From Flavobacterium sp. HTF (lineage in GTDB: Bacteria; Bacteroidota; Bacteroidia; Flavobacteriales; Flavobacteriaceae), in the NCBI RefSeq assembly GCF_003105115.1, contig NZ_QETH01000010.1, forward strand, positions 1-64,000: a DNA stretch of 64,000 bases, given 5' to 3'. This document shows, piece by piece, positions 49,382 through 58,290 of the stretch. The notes below the pieces were generated by a model. It did not search any database. It was not told the DNA's origin and saw nothing but the letters and a program-made list of their open reading frames with translations. The position numbers and the translations under genes were made by a program. Positions within the stretch are counted from its first letter, which is position 1. Each line of letters begins with the position of its first letter.

Positions 49382-51085
49382 ATGGCCTTATCTGAACAAG
49401 AAATCATCCGAAGAGAGAAACTTCAAAACTTACGCAACTTAGGAATCAATCCTTATCCAGCTAATCTTTTTCCTGTAAATCATACTTCAAAGCAAATAAA
49501 GGAGTCTTTTGAAGAAGGTAAGAAGGTGATCGTTGCGGGACGTTTGATGAGTGTTCGTGATCAGGGTAAAGCTTGCTTTGCTGAATTGCAGGATAGCGAA
49601 GGACGTATTCAATTGTACGTGAACCGCGATGTTTTGTGTGAAGGTGATGATAAAACTTTATACAATCAGGTATTTAAAAAATTAACCGATTTAGGAGATT
49701 TTATTGGTATTGAAGGAGAATTGTTTACGACTCAGGTTGGTGCAAAATGTATTCGTGTGAGCGGATTTACTTTTTTGAGTAAAACGTTGCGCCCGCTTCC
49801 GTTACCAAAAGTGGATGAGGAAGGGAACATTCACGATGCGTTTAATGATGCTGAATTGCGTTACAGAATGCGTTATGTAGATTTAACGGTGAATCAACAC
49901 GTTAAGGAAACTTTTATCAAACGTACCAAGTTATTTACTGCGATGCGTGGTTATTTTAACGATGCAGGATATCTTGAAGTTGACACTCCGGTTTTACAGT
50001 CAATTCCTGGTGGTGCTTCGGCAAGACCTTTTATTACGCATCATAATTCGCTTGACATTCCGCTTTATATGCGTATTGCGAATGAGTTGTATTTAAAAAG
50101 ATTAATTGTTGGTGGATTTGAAGGTGTTTATGAGTTCTCAAGAAACTTCCGTAATGAAGGAATGGACAGAACGCATAATCCTGAATTTACCGCAATGGAA
50201 ATATATGTAGCTTACAAAGACTACAACTGGATGATGGAGTTTGCTGAAGGTTTGCTTGAGCATTGTGCAATCGCCGTAAACGGAACCAGCGAAGTTACTT
50301 TTGGGGAACACCAAATTAACTTTAAAGCGCCTTATGCACGCGTTACGATGACAGATTCTATCAAACATTTTACTGGTTTTGACATTTCCGGAAAAACTGA
50401 AGAAGAATTGTTTGAAGCTGCAAAAGGAATGGGAATTGAGGTGGATAAAACAATGGGGAAAGGAAAACTGATTGATGAAATTTTTGGAGCGAAATGCGAA
50501 GGAAATTATATTCAGCCAACTTTCATTACGGATTATCCTAAAGAAATGTCTCCTCTTTGTAAAGAACACCGCGATAATCCTGAATTGACGGAGCGTTTTG
50601 AATTAATGGTTTGTGGTAAAGAAATCGCAAATGCGTATTCTGAATTGAATGACCCGATTGATCAGCGTGAGCGTTTTGAAGATCAAATGCGTCTGGCTGC
50701 AAAAGGTGATGATGAAGCAAACGGAATTATCGACGAGGATTTCTTAAGAGCACTTGAATATGGTATGCCTCCAACTTCCGGAATGGGAATTGGAATGGAT
50801 CGTTTGATTATGTATTTGACTAACAATGCTTCTATTCAGGAAGTTTTATTGTTCCCGCAAATGCGTCCGGAGAAAAAACTGGCTCAGATTGAACTTTCTG
50901 ATGAAGAGAAATTCATCGTAGACCTATTGAAAGGAAATGAAAATAAAATGGACTTAGGACAACTTAAAATTACGGCTAACTTAAGCGGTAAAAAATGGGA
51001 TGCGTCCATAAAAAACTTATCTAAACACGGTTTAACTAAAGTTGTCGTTGAAGGTGATTTTAAATTTGTAGAATTGGTGGGATAG
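49382..51085 (+). CDS. lysS: Lysyl-tRNA synthetase, class II
   Basis: 567 residues; charges tRNA-Lys. An N-terminal OB-fold anticodon-binding domain is followed by the class II catalytic core with motif 2 (FRNEGMDRTHNPEFT) and motif 3 (GMGIGMDRLIMYL). The core ends near FPQMRP; residues 500-567 form an extra C-terminal domain with a winged-helix-like layout (EEKFIVDLLKGNENKMDLGQLKITANLSGKKWDASIKNL, in part). The classical bacterial enzyme, about 500 residues long, lacks it. Confidence 0.96.
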   Translation: MALSEQEIIRREKLQNLRNLGINPYPANLFPVNHTSKQIKESFEEGKKVIVAGRLMSVRDQGKACFAELQDSEGRIQLYVNRDVLCEGDDKTLYNQVFKKLTDLGDFIGIEGELFTTQVGAKCIRVSGFTFLSKTLRPLPLPKVDEEGNIHDAFNDAELRYRMRYVDLTVNQHVKETFIKRTKLFTAMRGYFNDAGYLEVDTPVLQSIPGGASARPFITHHNSLDIPLYMRIANELYLKRLIVGGFEGVYEFSRNFRNEGMDRTHNPEFTAMEIYVAYKDYNWMMEFAEGLLEHCAIAVNGTSEVTFGEHQINFKAPYARVTMTDSIKHFTGFDISGKTEEELFEAAKGMGIEVDKTMGKGKLIDEIFGAKCEGNYIQPTFITDYPKEMSPLCKEHRDNPELTERFELMVCGKEIANAYSELNDPIDQRERFEDQMRLAAKGDDEANGIIDEDFLRALEYGMPPTSGMGIGMDRLIMYLTNNASIQEVLLFPQMRPEKKLAQIELSDEEKFIVDLLKGNENKMDLGQLKITANLSGKKWDASIKNLSKHGLTKVVVEGDFKFVELVG

Positions 51086-51138
51086 TTTTTTAAATTCCAA
51101 ATTTAAAAATTCCAATTTCCAATTTGAAGATATAATTC

Positions 51139-51173
51139 AAACCCGACAGTTTTTAAAAACCTGTCGGGTTTTC
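51139..51173. terminator. Bidirectional terminator between lysS and the following lipoprotein gene
   Basis: Stem AAACCCGACAG / CTGTCGGGTTT with an 11-base loop, between convergent genes. Confidence 0.8.
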
Positions 51174-51176
51174 TTT

Positions 51177-51776
51177 TTAAAACGAATACTTCTCCAATTT
51201 CTTTCCGTTAATTTCCAAAACCTTTGTGCTTTTCGGGACTTCGCCTTTCCAAACTTGCTGAACTGAAGGATTTGAAGGGTATTTTCCGTTTTTTATTTTT
51301 ACAAGATGAAATTCGCTTCCGCTTTTCATTAAAAGATCGGAAAACTTTTCAGTTGATGAAGTCGTTACATAAATCGGAAAATCAGTAACTGAGAAAGAAT
51401 TAATCAAACTTCCGTCATTATTTAAAATGTAACCTGAACAGCCACCGCTTCCGCAGAAATAAGAGCTTGAGAAACCAACAAAATATTCATTTTTGTTATC
51501 ATTGTTTAAGTCGAAAGCTTCATAATAAAAGTATTGGTCTTCTTTTGTCATTGCCGGTAAATCTTTTTTAAGTAAAACCAGCAATTGTTTTCGAATCAGT
51601 TTGACTGTTTTTTCATCGTTAGCGGATACATTACTCAAATCTGCTGTTCCTGCAACTGTTTTCGATAATGTATCCAGAGCAATTGTTTTGACGATGTTTT
51701 TCGATTCGTTTTTATTCTGACAGGAAGTTAGTATTAGAATGGTTACGCATATTACTATAGTTATTTTAGTCTTCAT
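51177..51776 (-). CDS. Lipoprotein with FG-GAP-like calcium-binding-type motif
   Basis: 199 residues with lipobox Cys19 (LTSC). In the middle is a DLNNDNKNEYFVG sequence, as in FG-GAP/EF-hand-like surface proteins, and then a Cys-rich stretch SSYFCGSGGCSGYIL that may form a disulphide. No enzyme motif was recognised. Probably single-gene transcription; a terminator is shared with lysS. Confidence 0.7.
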   Translation of the reverse strand: MKTKITIVICVTILILTSCQNKNESKNIVKTIALDTLSKTVAGTADLSNVSANDEKTVKLIRKQLLVLLKKDLPAMTKEDQYFYYEAFDLNNDNKNEYFVGFSSSYFCGSGGCSGYILNNDGSLINSFSVTDFPIYVTTSSTEKFSDLLMKSGSEFHLVKIKNGKYPSNPSVQQVWKGEVPKSTKVLEINGKKLEKYSF

Positions 51777-51839
51777 GATTTCGTATTTTAAATTCGTAAC
51801 TTAAATTTACAGATAATAAAAACCAAAAACCAGATTTTT

Positions 51840-52853
51840 CTACACCAATAGCGCCGCTTTGTTTTCAATATCATTTTCAAGCAGCAATGATTTTATATTA
51901 TTAAAAGTCACCACAGCAATTTGTGTTAAAGCTTCGTTGGTGAAAAATGCCTGATGCGCCGTCACCAAAACATTCGGAAAACTCATTAATCGCTGAATAT
52001 TATCGTCCTGAATAATATCTGCCGAAAGATCCCTAAAAAACAATTTTTCTTCCTGCTCATAAACATCGATTCCCAAATAACCGATTTTACCTTGTTTCAA
52101 ACCTTCGATTACGCAGGCCGTTTCAATTAAACCACCACGGCTTGTATTGATAATCATCACATTATCTTTCATAAAAGAAACTGATGTTTTATTGATGACA
52201 TGTTTTGTCTGATCATTTAACGGACAATGAAGTGAAATGATATCACTCAACTTAAAAATTTCTTCTAAACTTACAAAAGAAACACCGTCTTTAACCATTT
52301 CATCATTCTTTACAATATCATACGCAAGGACTTTACAGCCAAAACCTAAAGCAATTTTAGCAAAAGCTTTTCCAATATTTCCTGTTCCGATGATTCCGAT
52401 TGTTTTTCCAAATAAATCAAACCCTAATAATCCGTTTAAAGAGAAATTCTGTTCGCGGACTCTGTTGTATGCTTTATGCGTTTTTCTGTTTAAAGTTAGA
52501 ATCATAGCCATTGCGTGCTCGGCAACTGCCTGAGGAGAATAAGCCGGAACACGACAGACTTTGATATTGTATTTTTTAGCAGCTTCTAAATCGACATTGT
52601 TAAAACCCGCACAGCGAAGTGCAATTATCCTGATTTTTTTTTCTGCCAGTTGTCTAATTACCGTTTCATTGACAATGTCGTTGACAAACACGCAAACAAT
52701 TTCACAATCCTGAATCAGGGTCACGGTCTGCGGATTAAGCTGTGTTTCGAAAAAATCTAATTCGAAACCAGATTCATTATATTTAGTAAAGAACGTTTTG
52801 TCATAAGGCTGTGTCGAAAAGAAGGCAATTTTGCCAGTGGTAATAGAATTCAT
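51840..52853 (-). CDS. D-2-hydroxyacid dehydrogenase (D-lactate dehydrogenase-like)
   Basis: 337 residues; NAD-dependent family converting 2-oxoacids to D-2-hydroxyacids. The Rossmann motif GIIGTGNIGKAFAKIA lies near residue 150; catalytic residues appear in NTSRGG and VTAHQAFFT. The resemblance is to the LdhA-type group, with pyruvate to D-lactate as likely reaction. Separated by 36 bases from the NarK gene upstream on the same strand, so perhaps co-transcribed. Confidence 0.88.
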   Translation of the reverse strand: MNSITTGKIAFFSTQPYDKTFFTKYNESGFELDFFETQLNPQTVTLIQDCEIVCVFVNDIVNETVIRQLAEKKIRIIALRCAGFNNVDLEAAKKYNIKVCRVPAYSPQAVAEHAMAMILTLNRKTHKAYNRVREQNFSLNGLLGFDLFGKTIGIIGTGNIGKAFAKIALGFGCKVLAYDIVKNDEMVKDGVSFVSLEEIFKLSDIISLHCPLNDQTKHVINKTSVSFMKDNVMIINTSRGGLIETACVIEGLKQGKIGYLGIDVYEQEEKLFFRDLSADIIQDDNIQRLMSFPNVLVTAHQAFFTNEALTQIAVVTFNNIKSLLLENDIENKAALLV

Positions 52854-52889
52854 AAATTGAATATATTTATATGTGTTTGAATATTACTT

Positions 52890-54359
52890 TTATTTGCGAT
52901 CCATATCTTTCGATATTTCAGGTAGTTTTTCTTTCGTCATTTTCACAATAACCCGATGCATCCAAATCAGACAAGTTAGTGACAATGCCAGAATAAAAAA
53001 CCACGAACTGGTCCAGAATCCGGTAAATGCTAATAAATACCCGAAAATAATAGGCCCGAAGAATCCGCCTAAACCTCCCAAAAGTCCAACCATTCCGCCA
53101 ATCACCCCAACTTCATTCGGAAAATAATCCGGAATATGTTTGAATACGGCAGCAGAGCCAATTCCCCATGATATCCCAATTAAAATAACGAGGACTAAAT
53201 AAATCCACATATTGGCTTCAAAATGAATTTGGGTAATTCCTTCAGCCAGCAGCTCTTTCTTCTGCACTTTTTGATTTTCGGCAACTACAACTTCCTGCCA
53301 GGTTTTTTTTGATGGAAAAAATTGAGAATGTAATTGATTATCCTCTTTTTGACTAATTGCATATTCCTTATCGTCAATTATAATTTTATTTGGCGAAACT
53401 GCCGTAACTGTTCCTGCTTTACCCGCTAACAAACCGCTTCCTGAAGTGGTGATATCCATTTTCGGAAATAGCAATAAAAAACCCAGAACAACAGATGAAC
53501 TCAACACCCAGTACATCACTTTCCGGGCACCAAATTTATCCGACAGGAAACCTCCGAAAGCCCGAACGACACCCGCCGGAAGACTGAAACAGGAAGTAAA
53601 AATCCCGCCTAAAATTAATGAGGTATGATATACATTCATAAAATTAGGCAACAACCATTGTGAGAAAGTTACAAATGATCCGAATACCAAAAAATAATAC
53701 GTTCCGAAACGCCAGACACGAATGCTTTTTAAGGGCTGTACTAATTGTTTCACCGTTTTGGACTGTGCCTCTATTTTCTTGTTTTTAGCAAAAATAAAAA
53801 ATACAATTCCCATAAACAGTAAGGCAGAACCATAAATAACAGGAAGCCATTTCCAGCCATTTTCCGGATCGCTTTCTGAAAACGTGCTCAATAATGAAGG
53901 CGCTAAAAATGGTGTTATCGAAGCTCCGGCTGTTCCCATTCCGAATATTCCCAAGGCTCTTCCCTGCCATTCTTTTGGATACCAAACCGATGTAGAGGCT
54001 ACGCCAACAGCAAAACTGGTTCCGACCATTCCGAATAAAAAACTTAAAATAGCAAAGACAGTAAATGAGGTAGCAAAAGGCAATAAAAACAATGGTATCG
54101 AAGCCAGAATCAATAAAGCAGAATGTACAATCCTTCCTCCGAATTTGTCCGTTAAGATTCCCATTGGTAATCTCATAATTGAACCCGTAAGAACCGGAAT
54201 TCCTAAAAGCCAGCCAATCTGCACTACACTCCAGTTAAAAATTTCCTTATCGACCAGAAAAGTGACCAATACTCCATTGAGTGTCCAGCACGCAAAACAA
54301 ATTGCAAAAGCCAGAGTATTTAAAAAAAGAATTCTGTGAGATTGTGAGAGATTTGCCAT
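52890..54359 (-). CDS. NarK-type nitrate/nitrite MFS transporter with a large periplasmic loop
   Basis: 489 residues, 12 predicted membrane helices of the NarK/NasA branch of the major facilitator superfamily. The nitrate signature GGLGGFFGPIIFGYL is in helix 11. Between helices 9 and 10 (about residues 302-381) lies an 80-residue hydrophilic insert with a small beta-rich stretch (GKAGTVTAVSPNKIIIDDKEYAI); by helix count it is periplasmic. No nitrate reductase gene is adjacent, so direction and substrate are inferred from the family. Confidence 0.9.
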   Translation of the reverse strand: MANLSQSHRILFLNTLAFAICFACWTLNGVLVTFLVDKEIFNWSVVQIGWLLGIPVLTGSIMRLPMGILTDKFGGRIVHSALLILASIPLFLLPFATSFTVFAILSFLFGMVGTSFAVGVASTSVWYPKEWQGRALGIFGMGTAGASITPFLAPSLLSTFSESDPENGWKWLPVIYGSALLFMGIVFFIFAKNKKIEAQSKTVKQLVQPLKSIRVWRFGTYYFLVFGSFVTFSQWLLPNFMNVYHTSLILGGIFTSCFSLPAGVVRAFGGFLSDKFGARKVMYWVLSSSVVLGFLLLFPKMDITTSGSGLLAGKAGTVTAVSPNKIIIDDKEYAISQKEDNQLHSQFFPSKKTWQEVVVAENQKVQKKELLAEGITQIHFEANMWIYLVLVILIGISWGIGSAAVFKHIPDYFPNEVGVIGGMVGLLGGLGGFFGPIIFGYLLAFTGFWTSSWFFILALSLTCLIWMHRVIVKMTKEKLPEISKDMDRK

Positions 54360-54692
54360 AGAATGTAGTATTAAATTGTTTTTAAAATCTATTACTTTAT
54401 GTCAGGAAACCAAAAATTGTTTTTTTAGCTGAAACAACTATGGTTTAAAGTTAAAAAAAAATAACAAGTAAACCATTCATAATTAAATATTTAGAATTAT
54501 TTAGTTCTCATTTAAAACTTAAATTCTCATTTATTACCTTGTTTTATACCAAATGTATTTTATTTGGCGTTGTAGTATGAACAAAGAACATTATTAACTG
54601 ATTTTCAATTTATTAAATAAAAAATTCTTCAATCAAATTAAACCAATTGAATCTGATAAAGTCTAATTGCTATAACCTTTAAAAAACAAATC
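54360..54692. other. Divergent intergenic region upstream of the NarK and Spy/CpxP-like genes
   Basis: 333 bases, AT-rich. An inverted repeat ATGGTTTA (54440-54447) / TAAACCAT (54469-54476) may be an operator. The AAAC-N18-TCTAAT element of the Spy/CpxP-like gene is at 54640-54667. Confidence 0.45.
54640..54667 (+). promoter_or_regulatory. AAAC-N18-TCTAAT element before the first Spy/CpxP-like gene
   Basis: AAAC (54640-54643), 18 bases, TCTAAT (54662-54667), 25 bases before ATG. The same element with identical spacing precedes the second copy. It resembles an ECF-sigma promoter in layout and differs from the TAnnTTTG pattern. Confidence 0.5.
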
Positions 54693-55133
54693 ATGAAAAA
54701 ATTATTTATCGCAGCTATGTTATTAGTTGGAATAGCAGGCTTTGCACAAGACACCGATCAAAAACCGGAACGCGAACATAAAGAAAGACTGACACCGGAA
54801 CAGCGTAACGAAAAACAATTACAAAAATTAACGACAGAATTAAGTTTAGACGCCAGTCAGCAAGCTCAGGTGAAACAGTTACTTGCAGAAAGAAGCGCAA
54901 AAGCAGAAAGTCTAAAAGAAGCACGCAAAGCAAAAAAAGAGAGCAATGTAAAACCTACAGAGGAAGAAAAAGCAGCTTTCAAAAAACAAATGGAAGATGA
55001 AGTGGCTGCAAATGATGCTAAGATGAAATCTATTCTAAAAGCGGACCAATACACTAAATGGAAATCGTTACAGGAGCAGAAAAGGGAAAAAATGAAGGAT
55101 AAAATGAAAGAACACAAACAGGAAAACAACTAA
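54693..55133 (+). CDS. Spy/CpxP-like periplasmic protein, single-repeat
   Basis: 146 residues: signal peptide (MLLVGIAGFAQD), then a charged, helix-rich body of one repeat with an LTPEQR motif and ending near LKADQYTKWKSL. These LTxxQ features resemble the Spy/CpxP family of periplasmic stress chaperones. It shares about half its sequence and its promoter element with the following gene. The role in envelope protection is inferred. Confidence 0.75.
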   Translation: MKKLFIAAMLLVGIAGFAQDTDQKPEREHKERLTPEQRNEKQLQKLTTELSLDASQQAQVKQLLAERSAKAESLKEARKAKKESNVKPTEEEKAAFKKQMEDEVAANDAKMKSILKADQYTKWKSLQEQKREKMKDKMKEHKQENN

Positions 55134-55141
55134 ATCATTAT

Positions 55142-55169
55142 AAAAAAGAGGCAATTAAGCCTCTTTTTT
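55142..55169 (+). terminator. Terminator after the first Spy/CpxP-like gene
   Basis: Stem AAAAAAGAGGC / GCCTCTTTTTT with a 6-base loop. Confidence 0.85.
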
Positions 55170-55238
55170 ATTAAACACAGGCTTTATATTTTCATTAATA
55201 GTTTCTGTTAAATAAAAGATAAACCTGATAATTCAATT

Positions 55239-55266
55239 AAACGCAGCAAACTCTTTGAAGTCTAAT
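55239..55266 (+). promoter_or_regulatory. AAAC-N18-TCTAAT element before the second Spy/CpxP-like gene
   Basis: AAAC (55239-55242), 18 bases, TCTAAT (55261-55266), 26 bases before ATG. The bases between are mostly not conserved with the first copy, so the match is more than simple duplication. Confidence 0.5.
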
Positions 55267-55292
55267 AGCTATAAACATTAAAAAAAATAATA

Positions 55293-56009
55293 ATGAAAAA
55301 AATATTTATCGCAGCTTTATTATTCGTTGGAATAGTGAGTTTTGCACAAGGCGTTACTCAAAAAGAAAAATTGACTCCGGAACAACGTACTGAAAAACAT
55401 TTACAAAAACTGACCTCTGAACTTAGCCTGGATAAAAAGCAGCAGGAACAGGTAAAACAACTCCTGGCAGAAAGAAGTGCCAAAGCACAAAAATTTAGAG
55501 ACTCACGAAAAGACAGTAAAACAAAACCTACTGATGCCGAAAGAGAGGCTTTTAAAAAACAAATGATTGCTGAAAAAGAAGCTAATGATGCTAAAATGAA
55601 AGCGATTTTAAACGCTGATCAATATACAAAGTGGACGGCTCTTAAAAAAGACCACAAAAATCACAGAGATCATAAAGGAAAAGGTGATTTTAAAACTCCA
55701 CAGGAACGTGATGCGGCACATTTGCAAAAATTAACCACTGAGTTAAACTTAAACGCCGATCAGCAAAAACAAGTGAGCGAACTTTTATCTGACAGAAGTA
55801 CCAAAATGGCGATGCTGAAAAAAAGCAGAGGTGACAAAAAACCTACTGATGCTGAAAGAGAAGCCATGAAGAAACAGATGAAAGAAGATCATAAAGCATA
55901 TGATGCTAAACTGAAAACTATTCTGACTGCCGATCAATATAAAAAATGGACTGCGATTCAAAAAGAGCATAAAGACAAAATGAAAGATCACCGAAAAGAG
56001 AAAATGTAA
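55293..56009 (+). CDS. Spy/CpxP-like periplasmic protein, double-repeat
   Basis: 238 residues with a signal peptide (LLFVGIVSFAQG). The mature protein contains the ~100-residue unit of its neighbour twice (about 27-125 and 132-230; each with a TPxxR start, HLQKLT.EL.L and an ADQYxKW end). Internal duplication followed by gene duplication, or the reverse, is likely. Same promoter element as the neighbour. Confidence 0.75.
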   Translation: MKKIFIAALLFVGIVSFAQGVTQKEKLTPEQRTEKHLQKLTSELSLDKKQQEQVKQLLAERSAKAQKFRDSRKDSKTKPTDAEREAFKKQMIAEKEANDAKMKAILNADQYTKWTALKKDHKNHRDHKGKGDFKTPQERDAAHLQKLTTELNLNADQQKQVSELLSDRSTKMAMLKKSRGDKKPTDAEREAMKKQMKEDHKAYDAKLKTILTADQYKKWTAIQKEHKDKMKDHRKEKM

Positions 56010-56017
56010 TTGAGATC

Positions 56018-56048
56018 AAAAAAAAGAGGCTTTTAAAGCCTCTTTTTT
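56018..56048. terminator. Bidirectional terminator between the Spy/CpxP-like and hemL genes
   Basis: Stem AAAAAAGAGGCTTT / AAAGCCTCTTTTTT around a 2-base centre, between convergent genes. Confidence 0.8.
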
Positions 56049-56052
56049 GTTA

Positions 56053-57339
56053 TTAAAATGTTTTCGAAACTTTGTCGACCGCATTGATTGTAAAATCTAA
56101 ATCTTCATAGGTAAGTGCATCCGTAATAAACCAGGTTTCGTATGCCGATGGAGCGATATAAACTCCTTCATTTAATAATCCGTGGAAGAATTTTTTAAAT
56201 GTTTCGTTATCTCCTTTTGCAGCCGTTTGAAAATCAGTAACCGGATTGGCATCAAAGTGAACTGAAATCATAGAACCTACTCTATTGATGGTAAAAACAA
56301 CATTATTTGCTTTTAGAACCCTGTCAATTCCTGCTTCAAGATAAGCTGTTTTTTCTTCCAGACGGGTAAAAATTGCGGCATCATTATTTAAAGCCTGTAA
56401 CATCGCTAGTCCTGCAGCCATTGCCAAAGGATTTCCTGATAATGTTCCTGCCTGATAAACCGGACCAAGAGGCGCCAAATAATTCATTATTTCTTCGCGC
56501 GCAGCAAAAGCACCAACCGGAAGTCCACCGCCAATTACTTTTCCGAAAGTTACAATATCGGCATTGATGTTATACAATTCCTGAACACCTCCGCGAGCTA
56601 AACGGAAACCGGTCATTACCTCATCAAAAATTAAAAGAATTCCGTTTGCTGTACATAATTCTCTTAAACCTTCAAGAAAACCTTTTGCGGGTGGAATACA
56701 ACCCATATTTCCTGCAACTGCTTCGATAATAATCGCTGCAATTTCGCCTTTATTCGCTTCGATTAAAGTTTTTACATTCTCTAGATCATTGTATTTAGCC
56801 AACAAAGTATCTTTTGCGGTTCCTTCTGTAACGCCGGGACTATTTGGAGATCCGAAAGTTACAGCACCACTTCCAGCCTGAATCAAAAATGAATCTGAAT
56901 GTCCATGGTAACAGCCTGCAAATTTTATGATTTTATCTCTTTTTGTAAATCCTCTTGCCAGACGAATCGCACTCATACAAGCTTCTGTACCTGAATTTAC
57001 AAAACGTATTTTATCAATATTCGGAACCATCGAAACGGCCAAAGCAGCAATTTCTGTTTCCAGTTCTGTTGGCATTCCAAATGAAGTTCCCAGTTTTGCT
57101 TTTTCAATCACTGCATCAACCACCGGCTGATAAGCGTGACCCAAAACCATTGGACCCCATGAATTGATATAATCAATTAATTTATTTCCGTCTTCGTCAA
57201 ATAAATAAGCACCTTTTGCACTTTTTACAAAAATCGGAGTTCCTCCAACGGCTTTAAAAGCACGTACTGGTGAATTTACTCCTCCCGGAATTACTTTTTC
57301 TGCTTCAGCAAAAAGCTGACTACTTCTTTTATATAACAT
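56053..57339 (-). CDS. hemL: Glutamate-1-semialdehyde 2,1-aminomutase
   Basis: 428 residues; PLP enzyme making 5-aminolevulinate for heme synthesis. PLP Lys267 lies in [15 protein letters not shown], and the neighbouring [12 protein letters not shown] is conserved. Located alone on the minus strand; no other heme genes are adjacent. Confidence 0.96.
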   Translation of the reverse strand: MLYKRSSQLFAEAEKVIPGGVNSPVRAFKAVGGTPIFVKSAKGAYLFDEDGNKLIDYINSWGPMVLGHAYQPVVDAVIEKAKLGTSFGMPTELETEIAALAVSMVPNIDKIRFVNSGTEACMSAIRLARGFTKRDKIIKFAGCYHGHSDSFLIQAGSGAVTFGSPNSPGVTEGTAKDTLLAKYNDLENVKTLIEANKGEIAAIIIEAVAGNMGCIPPAKGFLEGLRELCTANGILLIFDEVMTGFRLARGGVQELYNINADIVTFGKVIGGGLPVGAFAAREEIMNYLAPLGPVYQAGTLSGNPLAMAAGLAMLQALNNDAAIFTRLEEKTAYLEAGIDRVLKANNVVFTINRVGSMISVHFDANPVTDFQTAAKGDNETFKKFFHGLLNEGVYIAPSAYETWFITDALTYEDLDFTINAVDKVSKTF

Positions 57340-57390
57340 TATAAATTTAGATTTCTGATATTAGATTTTAGATTGACCTTCAACTGAAAA

Positions 57391-58290
57391 CTACTTCACT
57401 TTCAATCGCTGCCCAATTGAAATTGCATTATCAGTCAGATTATTTTTTTGTTTTAAATCATCTACTAATAAATTGAATTTCTTAGAAATAGAATACAAGG
57501 TATCGCCTTGCTGTACTTCGTATAAATTAGGATCGTTTGAGTTCGAATTGTTTTTTGTATTTGAAGCTGCCCCGGAAGTTGAACTTCTTGTCGGAGCTGT
57601 TTTATTGATTGGTGTATAATTCTTTCCTGTAACCTGACAATCGTACTGATGCAGATTATAACGCTCAATATAACTGATTAATTTATCCGGATAATTAGGA
57701 TCTGTTGCGTAACCCGCAGCGCGTAATCCTTTGGACCAGGCTTTATAATCGTCTTTTTCGTAAGTAAATAATGTGGCATACCTTTTTTTGCCAACCAAAA
57801 ACAAAGCATGATCTTTGTAAGATTCTGAAGCTTCGGGATATTTTCTAAAACATTCCTGTGACGAATCATCATCATGACGAACACTTTCGCCCAGCCAGTC
57901 GCTATGACATTTTATTCCAAAATGGTTATTGGCTTCAATTGCCAGATCGCCTCTCCCTGCACCCGATTCTAAAATTCCCTGCGCCAGAATAATACTTGCA
58001 GGAATGCCATATTTCTGCATGTTGACCATTGCAATATCTTTATATTGCAAAACATAATTATTGATTAAATCGCTGGTTACAACTGTTTTTGAAGTCGATT
58101 GAATAACTTCGGTTGTATTATTTGTAGAAGGATAATTTTTACCGATGGGTTTAACCGGGGTACTTCTTTTTGTCGAAGCTGTTCTGGTTTGAACTGCTGC
58201 CGCTTTTTTAGTCGTCGCTATGGCAGGCTTACTGGAAGAGCAGCTTGCTAAAGCTAATATTACGGCAAGTAATACAATTCTTTTAATCAT
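57391..58290 (-). CDS. Lipoprotein glucosaminidase with LysM domain
   Basis: 299 residues: lipobox Cys17 (LASC), a Thr/Ser-rich linker, a FlgJ/GH73-type glucosaminidase domain (about 95-225, with SIILAQGILESGAG and NNHFGIKCHSDW), and a C-terminal LysM (about 254-299). It cleaves peptidoglycan glycan strands and is expected to be membrane bound. Its start overlaps the end of the upstream deaminase-like gene by 8 bases, so they are co-transcribed. Confidence 0.9.
   Translation of the reverse strand: MIKRIVLLAVILALASCSSSKPAIATTKKAAAVQTRTASTKRSTPVKPIGKNYPSTNNTTEVIQSTSKTVVTSDLINNYVLQYKDIAMVNMQKYGIPASIILAQGILESGAGRGDLAIEANNHFGIKCHSDWLGESVRHDDDSSQECFRKYPEASESYKDHALFLVGKKRYATLFTYEKDDYKAWSKGLRAAGYATDPNYPDKLISYIERYNLHQYDCQVTGKNYTPINKTAPTRSSTSGAASNTKNNSNSNDPNLYEVQQGDTLYSISKKFNLLVDDLKQKNNLTDNAISIGQRLKVK

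Noticed and set aside
53884-54339. Open frame of about 150 codons on the plus strand opposite the NarK gene
   Set aside because: Shadow of the transporter's codons on the other strand, with no start signal.
54360-54692. Riboswitch upstream of the NarK or Spy/CpxP-like genes
   Set aside because: No known aptamer pattern was recognised; only a short inverted repeat and promoter-like boxes.
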